This document shows positions 49,860-58,784 of a stretch of 64,000 nucleotides of DNA, piece by piece. The translations under genes were made by a program, and so were the position numbers. Numbering within the stretch: the stretch's first letter is position 1; the number at the start of each line of letters is the position of its first letter. The notes beneath the pieces were generated by a model. It was not told where the DNA came from. It made no database searches and worked only from the letters and a program-made list of their open reading frames with translations. The DNA is from Edwardsiella piscicida (GTDB lineage Bacteria > Pseudomonadota > Gammaproteobacteria > Enterobacterales > Enterobacteriaceae): contig NZ_MPNU01000001.1 of assembly GCF_001896205.1 (NCBI RefSeq), positions 893,069 to 957,068 of the forward strand, given 5' to 3'.

Positions 49860-49895
49860 GAGGCCGCAGAGTGAAGACTGCGGCCTCTTTTTTTG
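49860..49895 (+). terminator. Rho-independent terminator after the DcuC-family gene
   Basis: Stem GAGGCCGCAG / CTGCGGCCTC followed by a run of T. It closes the pepT-dcuC transcript. Confidence 0.92.
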
Positions 49896-49950
49896 CCCGC
49901 CGTAAAGCGGACTACACTGAGATTATCCGTGAGTGAGGAGGAGAGAGCCG

Positions 49951-50484
49951 ATGAAAGCGTGGCCCGTGCTGTGCGCCGTCCCCCTGGCGCTGTTGTTGGC
50001 GGCCTGCCGCTCGCCGACCCCGCCGCGCGGCGTCGAGCCGCTGCGGGGGTTTGATGTCGCGCGTTATCTGGGGACCTGGTATGAGGTCGCCCGTCTGGAC
50101 AACCGCTTTGAGCGCGGGCTGGAGCAGGTGAGCGCCCACTATGCCTTACGCGAGGATGGCGGCATCAGCGTACTCAACCGCGGTTACGACGCGCAGCGTC
50201 GGCGCTGGCGTCAGAGTCAGGGCAAAGCCTACTTTATCGACGCGCCGACGACGGCAGCGCTGAAGGTCTCTTTCTTTGGGCCATTTTACGGCGGCTACAA
50301 CGTGATCGCGCTGGACGATGACTACCGCTATGCGCTGGTCTGTGGGCCAAACCACCGCTACCTGTGGATCCTGTCGCGAACGCCGACGCTGCCGCCCGCG
50401 GTCAGGCAGGCGTATATCCGCCGGGCAGATGCGCTCGGGTTTGCGGTTGAGCAGCTGCGGTGGGCCGATGCGGTAGGCCGATGA
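49951..50484 (+). CDS. blc: Bacterial lipocalin Blc
   Basis: Outer-membrane lipoprotein of the lipocalin family, thought to bind lysophospholipids and help envelope lipid homeostasis. The 177-residue protein has the lipobox LLAAC (Cys19, followed by Arg, not Asp, so outer-membrane sorting), and the lipocalin signature YLGTWYEVARLDNRFERGL. ATG at 49951 lies behind GAGGAG. E. coli blc is at another locus; here it lies between dcuC and pepD. Confidence 0.93.
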   Translation: MKAWPVLCAVPLALLLAACRSPTPPRGVEPLRGFDVARYLGTWYEVARLDNRFERGLEQVSAHYALREDGGISVLNRGYDAQRRRWRQSQGKAYFIDAPTTAALKVSFFGPFYGGYNVIALDDDYRYALVCGPNHRYLWILSRTPTLPPAVRQAYIRRADALGFAVEQLRWADAVGR

Positions 50485-50490
50485 ATCGAT

Positions 50491-50522
50491 AAAAAAATCC
50501 GCGCGCCCGAGGGCGTGCGGAT
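50491..50522 (-). terminator. Terminator of pepD, between blc and pepD
   Basis: On the - strand ATCCGCACGCCC TC GGGCGCGCGGAT (one mispair) followed by seven T. It fits pepD termination. Confidence 0.85.
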
Positions 50523-50572
50523 GAGGCGTGATTCGCCGCGTCGTTCGTCGCGCGGCGTTCGTCAGCGCGGGA

Positions 50573-52033
50573 TCAGGCTTTTTCCGGGATCGCCTTCAGC
50601 AGGGCGGTCAGCAGCTGCCAGTAGCGGCCAACGCTCGGGATGTTGACCTGCTCGTCCGGCGAGTGCGGCCCGGTGATGGTCGGCCCAATGGAGACCATAT
50701 CCATCAGCGGATAGGGTTTCTTGAACAGACCACACTCCAGACCGGCGTGGATCACCATGATGTTCGGCAGGGTGCCGAACAGCTTGTGGTAGGTGTCGCG
50801 CACCAGGTGCATCACCGGGGAGCTGGCGTCCGGCTCCCAGCCCGGGTAGCTGCCCTTGGCCTCTACGCGGGCGCCGGCCAGCGCGCCCAGCGAGGTCAGC
50901 TGGCTTACCACGGCGTCTTTACCGCTTTCGTTCAGGGAGCGGATCAGGCAGATAATCTGCGCCTCGCTCTCCGCCGTGGTGACTACGCCCAGGTTAAGCG
51001 AGGTTTCCACCACGCCCTTGACCTCGTCGCTCATGCGGATCACCCCGTTCGGCGTGCTGTTCAGCAGCGCGATAAAGCGGGACTGGCTGGCGGCGTCCAG
51101 CGGCAGCAGCGCGCTCTGCGCCGCGTCGACCGTGACGCGCGGGCTCTTCTCAACGGCGCTCAGGTCGTTTGCGACGATCGACTGGAAGTGCTGCGCCAGC
51201 GCCTGCAGACGATCGAGGTTTGCCGCCGGCAGCGCCAGGGTGGCGAAGGCTTCACGCGGGATGGCGTTACGCAGGGTGCCGCCGTTGATGTCCAGCACCC
51301 GGGCGCCCAGCTCGTCGGCGTGACCGGCCAGGAAGCGGCCCAGCAGCTTGTTGGCGTTGCCCAGCCCCAGGTGGATGTCGCCGCCGGAGTGGCCGCCCTT
51401 CAGCCCTTTGATGCCGAGACGAACCACGCTCAGACCGGCCGGCATCGCTTCACGCTGCAGCGTCAGGCTGGTGATCACGTCGATACCGCCGGCGCAGCCC
51501 ATGTAGACTTCGCCTTCCTCTTCGGAGTCAGTGTTGATCAGGACTTCACCCTGTAGCCAGTTAGGCTGAAGGCCGAAGGCGCCGTCCATGCCGACTTCCT
51601 CGGTCATGGTCAGCAGCACTTCCAGCGGGCCGTGAACCACGCTGTCATCGGCCAGCACCGCCAGCGCAGAGGCCATGCCGATGCCGTTATCGGCGCCTAG
51701 GGTGGTGCCGCGCGCTTTAACCCAATCACCGTCGATATAGACCTGAATGGGATCGCGGGTAAAATCGTGGTCGGTGTCGTTATTCTTCTGCGGAACCATG
51801 TCCAGGTGTGCCTGCAGCACCACCGGAATGCGTTTTTCCATGCCGCGGCTGGCCGGTTTACGCAGCAGGATGTTGCCTACCGCGTCGCGCTCGGCGTGGA
51901 TCCCTTTTTGGCTGGCCCAGGTCATGATGTGGGCGGCCAGCGCTTCTTCGTGGTAGGAGGGATGCGGAATGGCGCAGATATCGGCAAAGATCTGCCACAG
52001 CGGCTGTGGCGACAGTTGAGACACTTCAGACAC
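50573..52033 (-). CDS. pepD: Cytosol non-specific dipeptidase (aminoacyl-histidine dipeptidase) PepD
   Basis: Broad dipeptidase of the M20C family that cleaves Xaa-His and other dipeptides. The 486-residue protein (E. coli 485) starts with GTG at 52033 behind AGGAG and opens VSEVSQLSPQPLWQIFADIC. Conserved parts are VLQAHLDMVPQKNNDTDHDF, LGADNGIGMASALAV, TMTEEVGMDGAFGL and NTDSEEEGEVYMGCAGG. The frame runs 49 codons upstream of the chosen start, but those residues do not resemble the family. It is divergent from gpt, as in E. coli. Confidence 0.96.
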   Translation of the reverse strand: MSEVSQLSPQPLWQIFADICAIPHPSYHEEALAAHIMTWASQKGIHAERDAVGNILLRKPASRGMEKRIPVVLQAHLDMVPQKNNDTDHDFTRDPIQVYIDGDWVKARGTTLGADNGIGMASALAVLADDSVVHGPLEVLLTMTEEVGMDGAFGLQPNWLQGEVLINTDSEEEGEVYMGCAGGIDVITSLTLQREAMPAGLSVVRLGIKGLKGGHSGGDIHLGLGNANKLLGRFLAGHADELGARVLDINGGTLRNAIPREAFATLALPAANLDRLQALAQHFQSIVANDLSAVEKSPRVTVDAAQSALLPLDAASQSRFIALLNSTPNGVIRMSDEVKGVVETSLNLGVVTTAESEAQIICLIRSLNESGKDAVVSQLTSLGALAGARVEAKGSYPGWEPDASSPVMHLVRDTYHKLFGTLPNIMVIHAGLECGLFKKPYPLMDMVSIGPTITGPHSPDEQVNIPSVGRYWQLLTALLKAIPEKA

Positions 52034-52197
52034 GTTAAGTCTCCTGATATACGGTTGTGCTGTGAGGGTGCATGCCCGAGTCGGTGTCATGCGATCAAAC
52101 GCGGGCGTAATAGGTTGCGCACCGCCGCTGGCCGCAGACAATATGCGCGGCACAGCCAGATTTTCAGAGAATACCACCATATTGACCCGGTGGGGCA

Positions 52198-52316
52198 GGC
52201 TTTGACATCAATTTGCCCCCGAGAGGCCGGCTTTGGCATCTATTGGGCAGGCTGCGGGGGGCGCACAGGCGCACTCAAGCACAATTAGCGCGAGCGCGGC
52301 GGCGCTTTGACATCAC
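52198..52316. repeat. Three 15-base imperfect direct repeats between pepD and gpt
   Basis: GGCTTTGACATCAAT (52198-52212), GGCTTTGGCATCTAT (52229-52243) and GCGCTTTGACATCAC (52302-52316), in the same direction, spaced 31 and 73 bases between starts. The unit reads GSCTTTGRCATC. It lies in the divergent pepD-gpt promoter region (52034-52426), about 390 bases that contain no gene. Possible binding sites for a regulator of both genes. Confidence 0.6.
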
Positions 52317-52344
52317 GGGACTGGTTTTTATCGTGACAGGTCAC

Positions 52345-52350
52345 TATAAT
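52345..52350 (+). promoter_or_regulatory. -10 box of the gpt promoter
   Basis: A perfect TATAAT at 52345-52350, 76 bases before the gpt ATG. Upstream, TGGTTT at 52322-52327 is a poor -35 match at 17 bases; TTGACA at 52307-52312 is too far away for this box. The site is a likely start region for gpt, with the -35 uncertain. Confidence 0.5.
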
Positions 52351-52426
52351 CTCGCGCAACCTTTTTTCCCCCCGACTAATTTATAAGCCATTTAACAGAT
52401 TGTTATCATTGGCTGGGATACGTTTT

Positions 52427-52885
52427 ATGAGCGAAAAATACGTTGTGACCTGGGACGTGCTGCAGATGCATGCGCGTAAACTGGCTGCCCGCCTGCTGCC
52501 CGCCGAACGCTGGACCGGGATCATCGCGGTAAGCCGCGGCGGTCTGGTGCCTGCGGCCCTGCTGGCGCGTGAGCTGGGTATCCGCCACGTGGATACCGTC
52601 TGCATCTCCAGCTATGACCATGACAACCAGCGTGAGCTCAAGGTGCTGAAGTGCGCCGAGGGCGACGGTGAAGGGTTTATCGTGGTAGACGATCTGGTCG
52701 ATACCGGCGGCACCGCCAAGGCCATTCGCGACATGTATCCCAAGGCGCACTTCGTGACCCTTTTCGCTAAACCGGCCGGCCGTCCGCTGGTGGACGACTA
52801 CGTGGTCGATATCCCGCAGAACACCTGGATCGAGCAGCCGTGGGATATGGGCGTCAGCTTTGTTGAGCCCCTGAGCAGCCGTTAA
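52427..52885 (+). CDS. gpt: Xanthine-guanine phosphoribosyltransferase
   Basis: Salvages guanine, xanthine and hypoxanthine with PRPP. The 152-residue protein equals E. coli Gpt in length; it shows [20 protein letters not shown], the PRPP motif [17 protein letters not shown] and the end [20 protein letters not shown] at 52427 is conserved; an upstream in-frame start at 52400 was rejected. It is closed by a good terminator. Confidence 0.97.
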   Translation: MSEKYVVTWDVLQMHARKLAARLLPAERWTGIIAVSRGGLVPAALLARELGIRHVDTVCISSYDHDNQRELKVLKCAEGDGEGFIVVDDLVDTGGTAKAIRDMYPKAHFVTLFAKPAGRPLVDDYVVDIPQNTWIEQPWDMGVSFVEPLSSR

Positions 52886-52906
52886 TTCGTCTGCGGTTTT
52901 CCCTCC

Positions 52907-52940
52907 AGCGCCCGGCATGATGCCGGGCGCTGTTGTTTTT
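52907..52940 (+). terminator. Rho-independent terminator after gpt
   Basis: Perfect stem AGCGCCCGGCA / TGCCGGGCGCT followed by GTTGTTTTT. Confidence 0.92.
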
Positions 52941-53069
52941 GGCGTACGTCCTGCGTTGCCAATTTCCCTTCGGCTCGGCATGATAAATGGTGCTGCCGTA
53001 CCGCCTATAATGACAGGGCTGCCCGGCAGTTTTCGTTAGCAACCTGTCTATGGAGGCCGTCGTTCCGCT

Positions 53070-54335
53070 ATGAGCGAAATCAACCAACCCCGCGCCAACC
53101 TGTCGGAAACGCTGTTTAAACCGCGTTTTAAACACCGCGAAACGTCCACGCTGGTCAATCGCGTCGCCGGCGCGACTCTCCCCGGCATCAACAGCGCGCT
53201 GGATGGCCGTTCGCAGGCAAACTGGTATCGCATTATTAACCGGGTTATGTGGGCCTGGCGCGGCGCCGATCCGCTGGAGGTCGAAATGGTGCTGGCGCGC
53301 ATTGCCGCCAGCGACGCCGAGCGCAGCGATGATCGGCTGCTGGACACCGTGGTGGGCTACCGCAGCGGCAACTGGATCTATGAGTGGTCTCATCAGGCGA
53401 TGACGTGGCAGCAGCGCGCGCAGCAGGAGCCGCAGGAGCAGCGCGCCGGAGAGATGTGGCTGCAGGCGGCCAATCTGTACAGCATTGCCGCCTACCCGCA
53501 CCTGAAAGGGGACGATCTGGCCGAGCAGGCCGAGGCGCTGGCCAACCGGGCCTACGGCGAGGCCGCCCGCCTGTTGAAATATGAGCTGAGAGAGCTGACC
53601 TTCAGCGTGCCCGGCGGCAAGGCGATTACCGGGTTTCTGCACCTGCCGGACGGCGGCGAGGCGGGGCCCTATCCCACCGTGCTGCTGTGCGGCGGCCTCG
53701 ATATGCTGCAGAGCGACTGCCACCGCCTGTTTCGCGACTACCTGGCGCCGGCCGGAATGGCCATGCTGACCATCGATATGCCGTCGGTAGGCCTCTCATC
53801 CCACTATACCCTGTCGCAGGACTCCAGCCGCCTGCACCAGGCGGTGCTGCAGCAGATGGCCGATCTGCCCTGGGTTGACAGCACGCGGATTTCGGCGCTG
53901 GGCTTCCGCTTTGGCGCCAACGTGGCGGTGCGCCTGGCCTACCTGGAGCCACGCCGCCTGCGCGCCGTCGCCTGCCTGGGACCGGTGGTGCACCATCTGC
54001 TGTGCGACGGCAACCTTCATCAGCGGGTGCCGCCGATGTATATCGACGTGCTGGCCAGCCGCCTGGGCATGGCGTCGGTGTCCGATGCCGCGCTGCTGAC
54101 GGAGCTGCGCTGCTACTCGCTGAAGACCCAGGGGCTGCTGGGGCGCCGCTGCCCAACGCCGATGCTGGCGGCCTATTGGGATCGCGATCCGTTCTGCCCG
54201 CGCCAAGAGGCGCAGCTGATCGCCAACTCCTCCGCGCAGGGGGAGCTGCTGGCGGTCTCCTCGTCGCCGCTGTACCAAGGGTTCGATCGTGCGCTACGTC
54301 AGATTTGTGAATGGTTCAAGAAGCACTCATATTAA
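53070..54335 (+). CDS. frsA: Fermentation/respiration switch protein FrsA (esterase-like)
   Basis: Alpha/beta-hydrolase-like protein, reported in E. coli to bind unphosphorylated IIA(Glc) and to affect fermentation; an early claim of pyruvate decarboxylase activity was disputed. The 421-residue protein aligns with E. coli FrsA (414). At the position of the nucleophile elbow it has [10 protein letters not shown] instead of GxSxG, as in E. coli, so a classical serine nucleophile is missing there. ATG at 53070 follows GGAGG with a slightly long N-terminus. crl follows on the same strand. Confidence 0.93.
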   Translation: MSEINQPRANLSETLFKPRFKHRETSTLVNRVAGATLPGINSALDGRSQANWYRIINRVMWAWRGADPLEVEMVLARIAASDAERSDDRLLDTVVGYRSGNWIYEWSHQAMTWQQRAQQEPQEQRAGEMWLQAANLYSIAAYPHLKGDDLAEQAEALANRAYGEAARLLKYELRELTFSVPGGKAITGFLHLPDGGEAGPYPTVLLCGGLDMLQSDCHRLFRDYLAPAGMAMLTIDMPSVGLSSHYTLSQDSSRLHQAVLQQMADLPWVDSTRISALGFRFGANVAVRLAYLEPRRLRAVACLGPVVHHLLCDGNLHQRVPPMYIDVLASRLGMASVSDAALLTELRCYSLKTQGLLGRRCPTPMLAAYWDRDPFCPRQEAQLIANSSAQGELLAVSSSPLYQGFDRALRQICEWFKKHSY

Positions 54336-54396
54336 TTTAATTGCTTAATTTGGCGGTTTTGTTAAAAGAGGGTAACCGTAATAAGGAGATTGCTTA

Positions 54397-54798
54397 ATGA
54401 CATTACCCCAAGGCTACCCCAAAGGACGATTGATCAAAAAATTCATGGCGCTGGGACCTTACCTGCGCGCCGATCAGTGTGCTGACAACCGTTTTTTCTT
54501 TGACTGCCTGGCCGTATGCGTCAACGTTAAGCCGGACCCGGAGAAGCGCGAATTCTGGGGCTGGTGGCTGGATCTACAGGCCGAGGGCGAGCGTTTTCAC
54601 TACCGCTATGCGCTGGGGCTATACGATAAAGCCGGACGCTGGCAGACGCTGGAGATCGCCGACCAACAGGTGAGTGAGCGCCTGCTGCAGACCCTGACCA
54701 CTTTCCACGGCAATCTGCAGCGCCTGCTGGATACCCTTTCGATGTCGCTGCACCCCGCCGACGACGACTCCCTGCGGCTGAGCCGCGCCGAACGCTGA
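54397..54798 (+). CDS. crl: Sigma factor-binding protein Crl
   Basis: Helps sigma-S bind core RNA polymerase, raising stationary-phase and stress gene expression. The 133-residue protein equals E. coli Crl in length and shows [33 protein letters not shown] and [11 protein letters not shown] hairpin terminator follows. In E. coli phoE lies between crl and proB; here there is none. Confidence 0.95.
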   Translation: MTLPQGYPKGRLIKKFMALGPYLRADQCADNRFFFDCLAVCVNVKPDPEKREFWGWWLDLQAEGERFHYRYALGLYDKAGRWQTLEIADQQVSERLLQTLTTFHGNLQRLLDTLSMSLHPADDDSLRLSRAER

Positions 54799-54805
54799 TT
54801 TGGAT

Positions 54806-54845
54806 CATACGCAGCGCCTTTTCACCGGCTTTGCGTATGCTTTTA
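54806..54845 (+). terminator. Hairpin terminator after crl
   Basis: Outer stem CATACGCA / TGCGTATG around GCGCCTTTTCACCGGCTT, then CTTTTACA. The stem is interrupted, but its position at the end of crl fits a terminator. Confidence 0.65.
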
Positions 54846-54898
54846 CACCCCACCTGTTGGCATAATGGGCTACGCCTGATAAAAATGCAGGCGGGGTA

Positions 54899-54926
54899 AG
54901 GCGGCGCCCGCGGGCGTCCGCCGCCT
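54899..54926 (+). promoter_or_regulatory. GC-rich stem-loop in the proBA leader
   Basis: AGGCGGCG (54899-54906) pairs with CGCCGCCT (54919-54926), 67 bases before proB. No T-run follows; function unknown. Confidence 0.4.
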
Positions 54927-54992
54927 CCACATTAGCGTGCCGGGAACCACGGTTCCTCTCTTTATTCTGTGAAAACACAACGGTTATAGAAC

Positions 54993-56099
54993 ATGACGAG
55001 TGGCAGTCAGACCCTGGTGGTAAAACTGGGCACCAGCGTGTTGACCGGCGGCTCCCGCCGCCTCAACCGCGCCCATATCGTAGAATTGGTCCGTCAGTGT
55101 GCCCAGCAGCACGCCGCGGGACACCGTATTGTGATAGTGACCTCCGGGGCGATCGCCGCCGGGCGCGAGCACTTGGGCTACCCGGATCTGCCGGCGACCA
55201 TCGCCTCTAAGCAGCTGCTGGCGGCGGTGGGGCAGAGTAGCCTGATCCAGCTGTGGCAGCAGCTGTTCGCCATCTACGGCATCCATATTGGCCAGGTGCT
55301 GCTGACCCGTGCCGATATGGAGGATCGTGAACGCTTTCTCAACGCCCGCGATACCCTGCACGCCCTGATGGACAACCGTATCATTCCGGTGATCAACGAA
55401 AACGACGCGGTCGCCACGGCGGAGATCAAGGTGGGCGACAACGACAATCTGTCGGCGCTGGCGGCGATCCTGGCCGGGGCCAACAAACTGCTGCTGCTGA
55501 CCGATCAGGCCGGGCTATTTACCGCCGATCCGCGCCATAACCCGGCGGCAGAGCTGATCCGTGAAGTGACCGGGATCGATGATGCGCTGCGCGGCATCGC
55601 CGGCGACAGCGTCTCTGGGCTGGGCACCGGCGGCATGACCACCAAGCTGCAGGCCGCCGACGTGGCCTGCCGCGCCGGTATCGAGGTGGTTATCGCCGCG
55701 GGCAGTCGCCCCGGCGTGATCGGCGAGGTTATCGACGGCGTCTCCGTCGGCACCCGCTTTCATCCCCTGCAGACGCCGCTGGAAAACCGCAAACGCTGGA
55801 TCTTTGGCGCCCCGCCGGCCGGTGAAATCGTGGTGGACGACGGCGCGCTGGAGGCGATCGTCACCCGCGGCAGCTCGCTGCTGCCCAAGGGGATCCGCGA
55901 AGTGAGCGGTGACTTTTCTCGCGGTGAGGTGGTGCGTATCCGCACGCTGGACGGGCGCGATCTGGCGCACGGCGTCTCCCGCTACAATAGCGATGCGCTG
56001 CGCATGATTGCCGGCCACCATTCGCTGCAAATCAGTGCGATCCTCGGCTATGAATATGGCCCGGTAGCCGTACATCGTGACGATATGATCGTTAGCTAA
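54993..56099 (+). CDS. proB: Glutamate 5-kinase
   Basis: First step of proline synthesis, inhibited by proline. The 368-residue protein (E. coli 367) has the amino acid kinase domain ([53 protein letters not shown]) and a C-terminal PUA domain (from about residue 275, [19 protein letters not shown]). ATG at 54993. It lies 9 bases before proA, so proBA is one operon, as in E. coli. Confidence 0.97.
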   Translation: MTSGSQTLVVKLGTSVLTGGSRRLNRAHIVELVRQCAQQHAAGHRIVIVTSGAIAAGREHLGYPDLPATIASKQLLAAVGQSSLIQLWQQLFAIYGIHIGQVLLTRADMEDRERFLNARDTLHALMDNRIIPVINENDAVATAEIKVGDNDNLSALAAILAGANKLLLLTDQAGLFTADPRHNPAAELIREVTGIDDALRGIAGDSVSGLGTGGMTTKLQAADVACRAGIEVVIAAGSRPGVIGEVIDGVSVGTRFHPLQTPLENRKRWIFGAPPAGEIVVDDGALEAIVTRGSSLLPKGIREVSGDFSRGEVVRIRTLDGRDLAHGVSRYNSDALRMIAGHHSLQISAILGYEYGPVAVHRDDMIVS

Positions 56100-56108
56100 G
56101 GAGCCATC

Positions 56109-57362
56109 ATGCTAGAAGAGATGGGAAAGGCCGCCAAACGGGCCTCATATCAGCTGGCGCTGCTGAGCAGCGCGCAGAAAAACCGGGCGCTGGCGCTGAT
56201 CGCCGACTGCCTGCAGCAGGACAGCGCGGCCATTTTACAGGCCAACGCAGAAGACGTCGCCCAGGCGCGCGCGGATGGCCTGAGCGACGCGATGCTGGAT
56301 CGCCTGCTGCTGACCGAATCCCGCCTGGCGGCGATCGCCGACGACGTCCGTCAGGTATGCAGCCTGCACGATCCGGTCGGCGAGATCATCGATGGCCGCC
56401 AGCTGGACAGCGGCCTGACGCTGCAGCGCCGCCGCGTTCCCCTGGGGGTGATCGGGGTTATCTATGAAGCGCGCCCCAACGTCACGGTGGATGTCGCCTC
56501 GCTGTGCCTGAAGACCGGTAACGCGGTGATCCTGCGCGGTGGTAAAGAGACCTGGCGCACCAACCGGGCGACGGTGGCGGCGATCCGCCGGGCGCTGGAG
56601 CAGGCCTGCCTGCCGCAGGACGCGGTGCAGGTGATCGAGAGCCCGGATCGGGCGCTGGTCAGCGAGCTGCTGCGCCTGGATCGCTATGTCGACATGCTGA
56701 TTCCGCGCGGCGGCGCCGGGCTGCACCGCCTGTGCCGCGAGCAGGCGACGATCCCGGTGATCACCGGCGGTATCGGCGTTTGCCATATCTATGTCGATCG
56801 CGGCATGGAGATCGACGCGGCGCTGACGATTATCACCAACGCCAAGACCCAGCGCCCCAGCACCTGCAATACGGTAGAGACGCTGTTGGTCAACGCCGCC
56901 ATCGCCCCCGCCTTTATGCCGGCGCTCAGCGCGCAGATGAAGCGCGCCGGCGTGACCCTGCACGCCTGTCCGCGCGCGCTGCCGCTGCTGCAGGACGGCC
57001 CGGCGACGACGGTTGCGCTGGATCTGGCCGCGCTGGACGATGAGTGGCTATCGCTGGATCTCAGCGTGGTGCTGGTGGACGACCTTGATGGCGCCATCGA
57101 TCATATTCGTCTCCACGGCACCCAGCACTCGGACGCCATCCTGACCCGCGATATGCGCGCGGCCGAACGCTTTGTGAATAGCGTGGATTCGGCGGCGGTG
57201 TACGTCAACGCTAGCACCCGCTTCACCGACGGCGGCCAGTTTGGCCTGGGGGCAGAGGTCGCGGTGAGCACCCAGAAGCTGCATGCGCGCGGCCCGATGG
57301 GGCTGGAGGCGCTGACCACCTATAAGTGGATCGGCTACGGCGACGATCTGGTGCGCGCCTGA
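56109..57362 (+). CDS. proA: Gamma-glutamyl phosphate reductase
   Basis: Second step of proline synthesis: NADPH reduction of glutamyl phosphate to the semialdehyde. The 417-residue protein equals E. coli ProA in length; it has the aldehyde-dehydrogenase fold with [16 protein letters not shown], the catalytic Cys segment [13 protein letters not shown], and the end [21 protein letters not shown]. It closes the proBA operon; tRNA-Thr follows after a curA-like gene. In E. coli thrW comes directly after proA. Confidence 0.97.
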   Translation: MLEEMGKAAKRASYQLALLSSAQKNRALALIADCLQQDSAAILQANAEDVAQARADGLSDAMLDRLLLTESRLAAIADDVRQVCSLHDPVGEIIDGRQLDSGLTLQRRRVPLGVIGVIYEARPNVTVDVASLCLKTGNAVILRGGKETWRTNRATVAAIRRALEQACLPQDAVQVIESPDRALVSELLRLDRYVDMLIPRGGAGLHRLCREQATIPVITGGIGVCHIYVDRGMEIDAALTIITNAKTQRPSTCNTVETLLVNAAIAPAFMPALSAQMKRAGVTLHACPRALPLLQDGPATTVALDLAALDDEWLSLDLSVVLVDDLDGAIDHIRLHGTQHSDAILTRDMRAAERFVNSVDSAAVYVNASTRFTDGGQFGLGAEVAVSTQKLHARGPMGLEALTTYKWIGYGDDLVRA

Positions 57363-57369
57363 TCGCGTT

Positions 57370-57400
57370 GCAACGGCTCACTATATCGGTGAGCCGTTGC
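57370..57400. terminator. Perfect 12-base hairpin between proA and curA
   Basis: GCAACGGCTCAC and GTGAGCCGTTGC around TATATCG, between the convergent stop codons. Little T follows on either side, so it may act in both directions with help or be a weak terminator. Confidence 0.55.
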
Positions 57401-57432
57401 ATTCACCGCGGTCTGTCAGCGGGGGGCTCGAT

Positions 57433-58464
57433 TCAATCGGCGACTTTCACTAACAGTTTGCCGAAGTTTTTGCCCGAGAGTAGCCCCTGTAACGCGGTTA
57501 CGGCATGTTCTAGCCCCTCGATAACATCCTCCCGATACTGGATCTGCCCTTGAGCCAACCATTGGCTCATCTGTTGATAGAAGGCCGCATAATGCTGGCC
57601 GAAGTCTTGGCCGATGATAAACCCGCGGACTAACAGCCGTTTTTTTAAGATGGTGCCCATCAGCATCGGTAAGCGATCGTCGAGGTTATCGCTCGGCACA
57701 CTATTGTATTGGCTGATCAGGCCACAGAGCGGCACCCGAGCCAGGGTGTTGAGTAACGGGAGCACCGCATCGAAGACGGCACCGCCGACATTCTCATAGT
57801 AAACGTCGATCCCGTTCGGGCAGGCCGCACGCAGCTGGGCGGGGAAGTCGGGCGCGCGGTGATCGATACAGGCCGCCAGACCGAGGGTATCGCACACGTA
57901 GCGGCACTTCTCAGCGCCCCCGGCGATCCCGACGGCTCGGGCCCCGCGTAGATGGGCCACTTGGCCGACGACCGAACCGACTGCGCCGCTCGCGGCGGAA
58001 ACCACCACCGTCTCACCGGGCTGCGGATCGCCGATGGCGGTCAGCCCCATATAGCCGGTGAATCCCGGCATTCCCAGCACGCCGAGTAGCCAGGTTGGGT
58101 GCGCCATCCCCGCGGGTACTTTCTGCAAGCCATCGCCATCGGAGAGGGCATAATCTTGCCAGCCGCTTTGCGCCAGCACCCATTCCCCAGCCTCATAGTC
58201 GGGGTGGCGTGAGCACTCGACCCGACATAGGGTGCTGCCGACCATCACATCACCCAACCGCATGGCGGGAGTATAGGAAGGGCCATCATTCATCCGTCCT
58301 CGGATATACGGATCGATCGAGAGGTAGAGGGTACGCAGCAAGAGCTGCCCCTGGGCGGGCCGCGGGATGGCAACCTGCTGCAGCGATATGTCCTGCTCCG
58401 TCGGCATGCCACAGGGCCGCTGGCGTAGCACGAAACGCCGATTCATCGCTCCTGTCTGTGTCAT
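57433..58464 (-). CDS. curA: MDR-family NADPH-dependent oxidoreductase, CurA-like
   Basis: A 343-residue quinone-oxidoreductase/leukotriene-B4-12-hydroxydehydrogenase-like enzyme, matching E. coli CurA (YncB) which reduces curcumin with NADPH. Family blocks: YLSIDPYIRGRMND, LGVLGMPGFTGYMGLTAIGDPQ, the nucleotide motif VVSAASGAVGSVVGQVAHLRGA and YYENVGGAVFDAVL. There is no zinc site. The second ATG (58464) is chosen because AGGAG is then 6 bases away; 58467 is the alternative. It is inserted between proA and thrW relative to E. coli. Confidence 0.9.
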   Translation of the reverse strand: MTQTGAMNRRFVLRQRPCGMPTEQDISLQQVAIPRPAQGQLLLRTLYLSIDPYIRGRMNDGPSYTPAMRLGDVMVGSTLCRVECSRHPDYEAGEWVLAQSGWQDYALSDGDGLQKVPAGMAHPTWLLGVLGMPGFTGYMGLTAIGDPQPGETVVVSAASGAVGSVVGQVAHLRGARAVGIAGGAEKCRYVCDTLGLAACIDHRAPDFPAQLRAACPNGIDVYYENVGGAVFDAVLPLLNTLARVPLCGLISQYNSVPSDNLDDRLPMLMGTILKKRLLVRGFIIGQDFGQHYAAFYQQMSQWLAQGQIQYREDVIEGLEHAVTALQGLLSGKNFGKLLVKVAD

Positions 58465-58612
58465 CATTTGCTCCTTTGTCGCCGAGTTGTAGAGACTAAC
58501 AGAGACAGCCTAGAGCAAAATCGAGTAGGGCAACGTGACGGTGTTGACGCTATCACGGCCCATAGCATGAACGGTGTATTGTCGAGTAAATAACCATTCG
58601 TTTTGCCAGCTC

Positions 58613-58641
58613 TTGACGCTCCTTTGGTTTTTCACTATGGT
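58613..58641 (+). promoter_or_regulatory. Promoter of tRNA-Thr
   Basis: TTGACG (58613-58618) and TATGGT (58636-58641) are spaced by exactly 17 bases, 39 bases ahead of the tRNA. The stretch after the -10 is GC-rich (CTCCCGC), as at stringently controlled stable-RNA promoters. Confidence 0.75.
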
Positions 58642-58680
58642 ATCTCCCGCACTTCGGGCAACACGCCCAACTCCCTCAGT

Positions 58681-58756
58681 GCCGATATAGCTCAGTTGGT
58701 AGAGCAGCGCATTCGTAATGCGAAGGTCGTAGGTTCGACTCCTATTATCGGCACCA
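58681..58756 (+). tRNA. thrW: tRNA-Thr(CGU), site of prophage integration
   Basis: A 76-base cloverleaf: acceptor GCCGATA/TATCGGC, anticodon CGT at 58714-58716 in the loop ATTCGTAAT, T-loop TTCGACT, and encoded CCA. It corresponds to E. coli thrW, which follows proBA and is also a prophage site there (CP4-6). The integrase gene ends 28 bases downstream, so the 3' half of this tRNA is the likely attachment core (attL). Confidence 0.95.
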
Positions 58757-58784
58757 TTAAAATCAACAAGTTACACATCATTAT

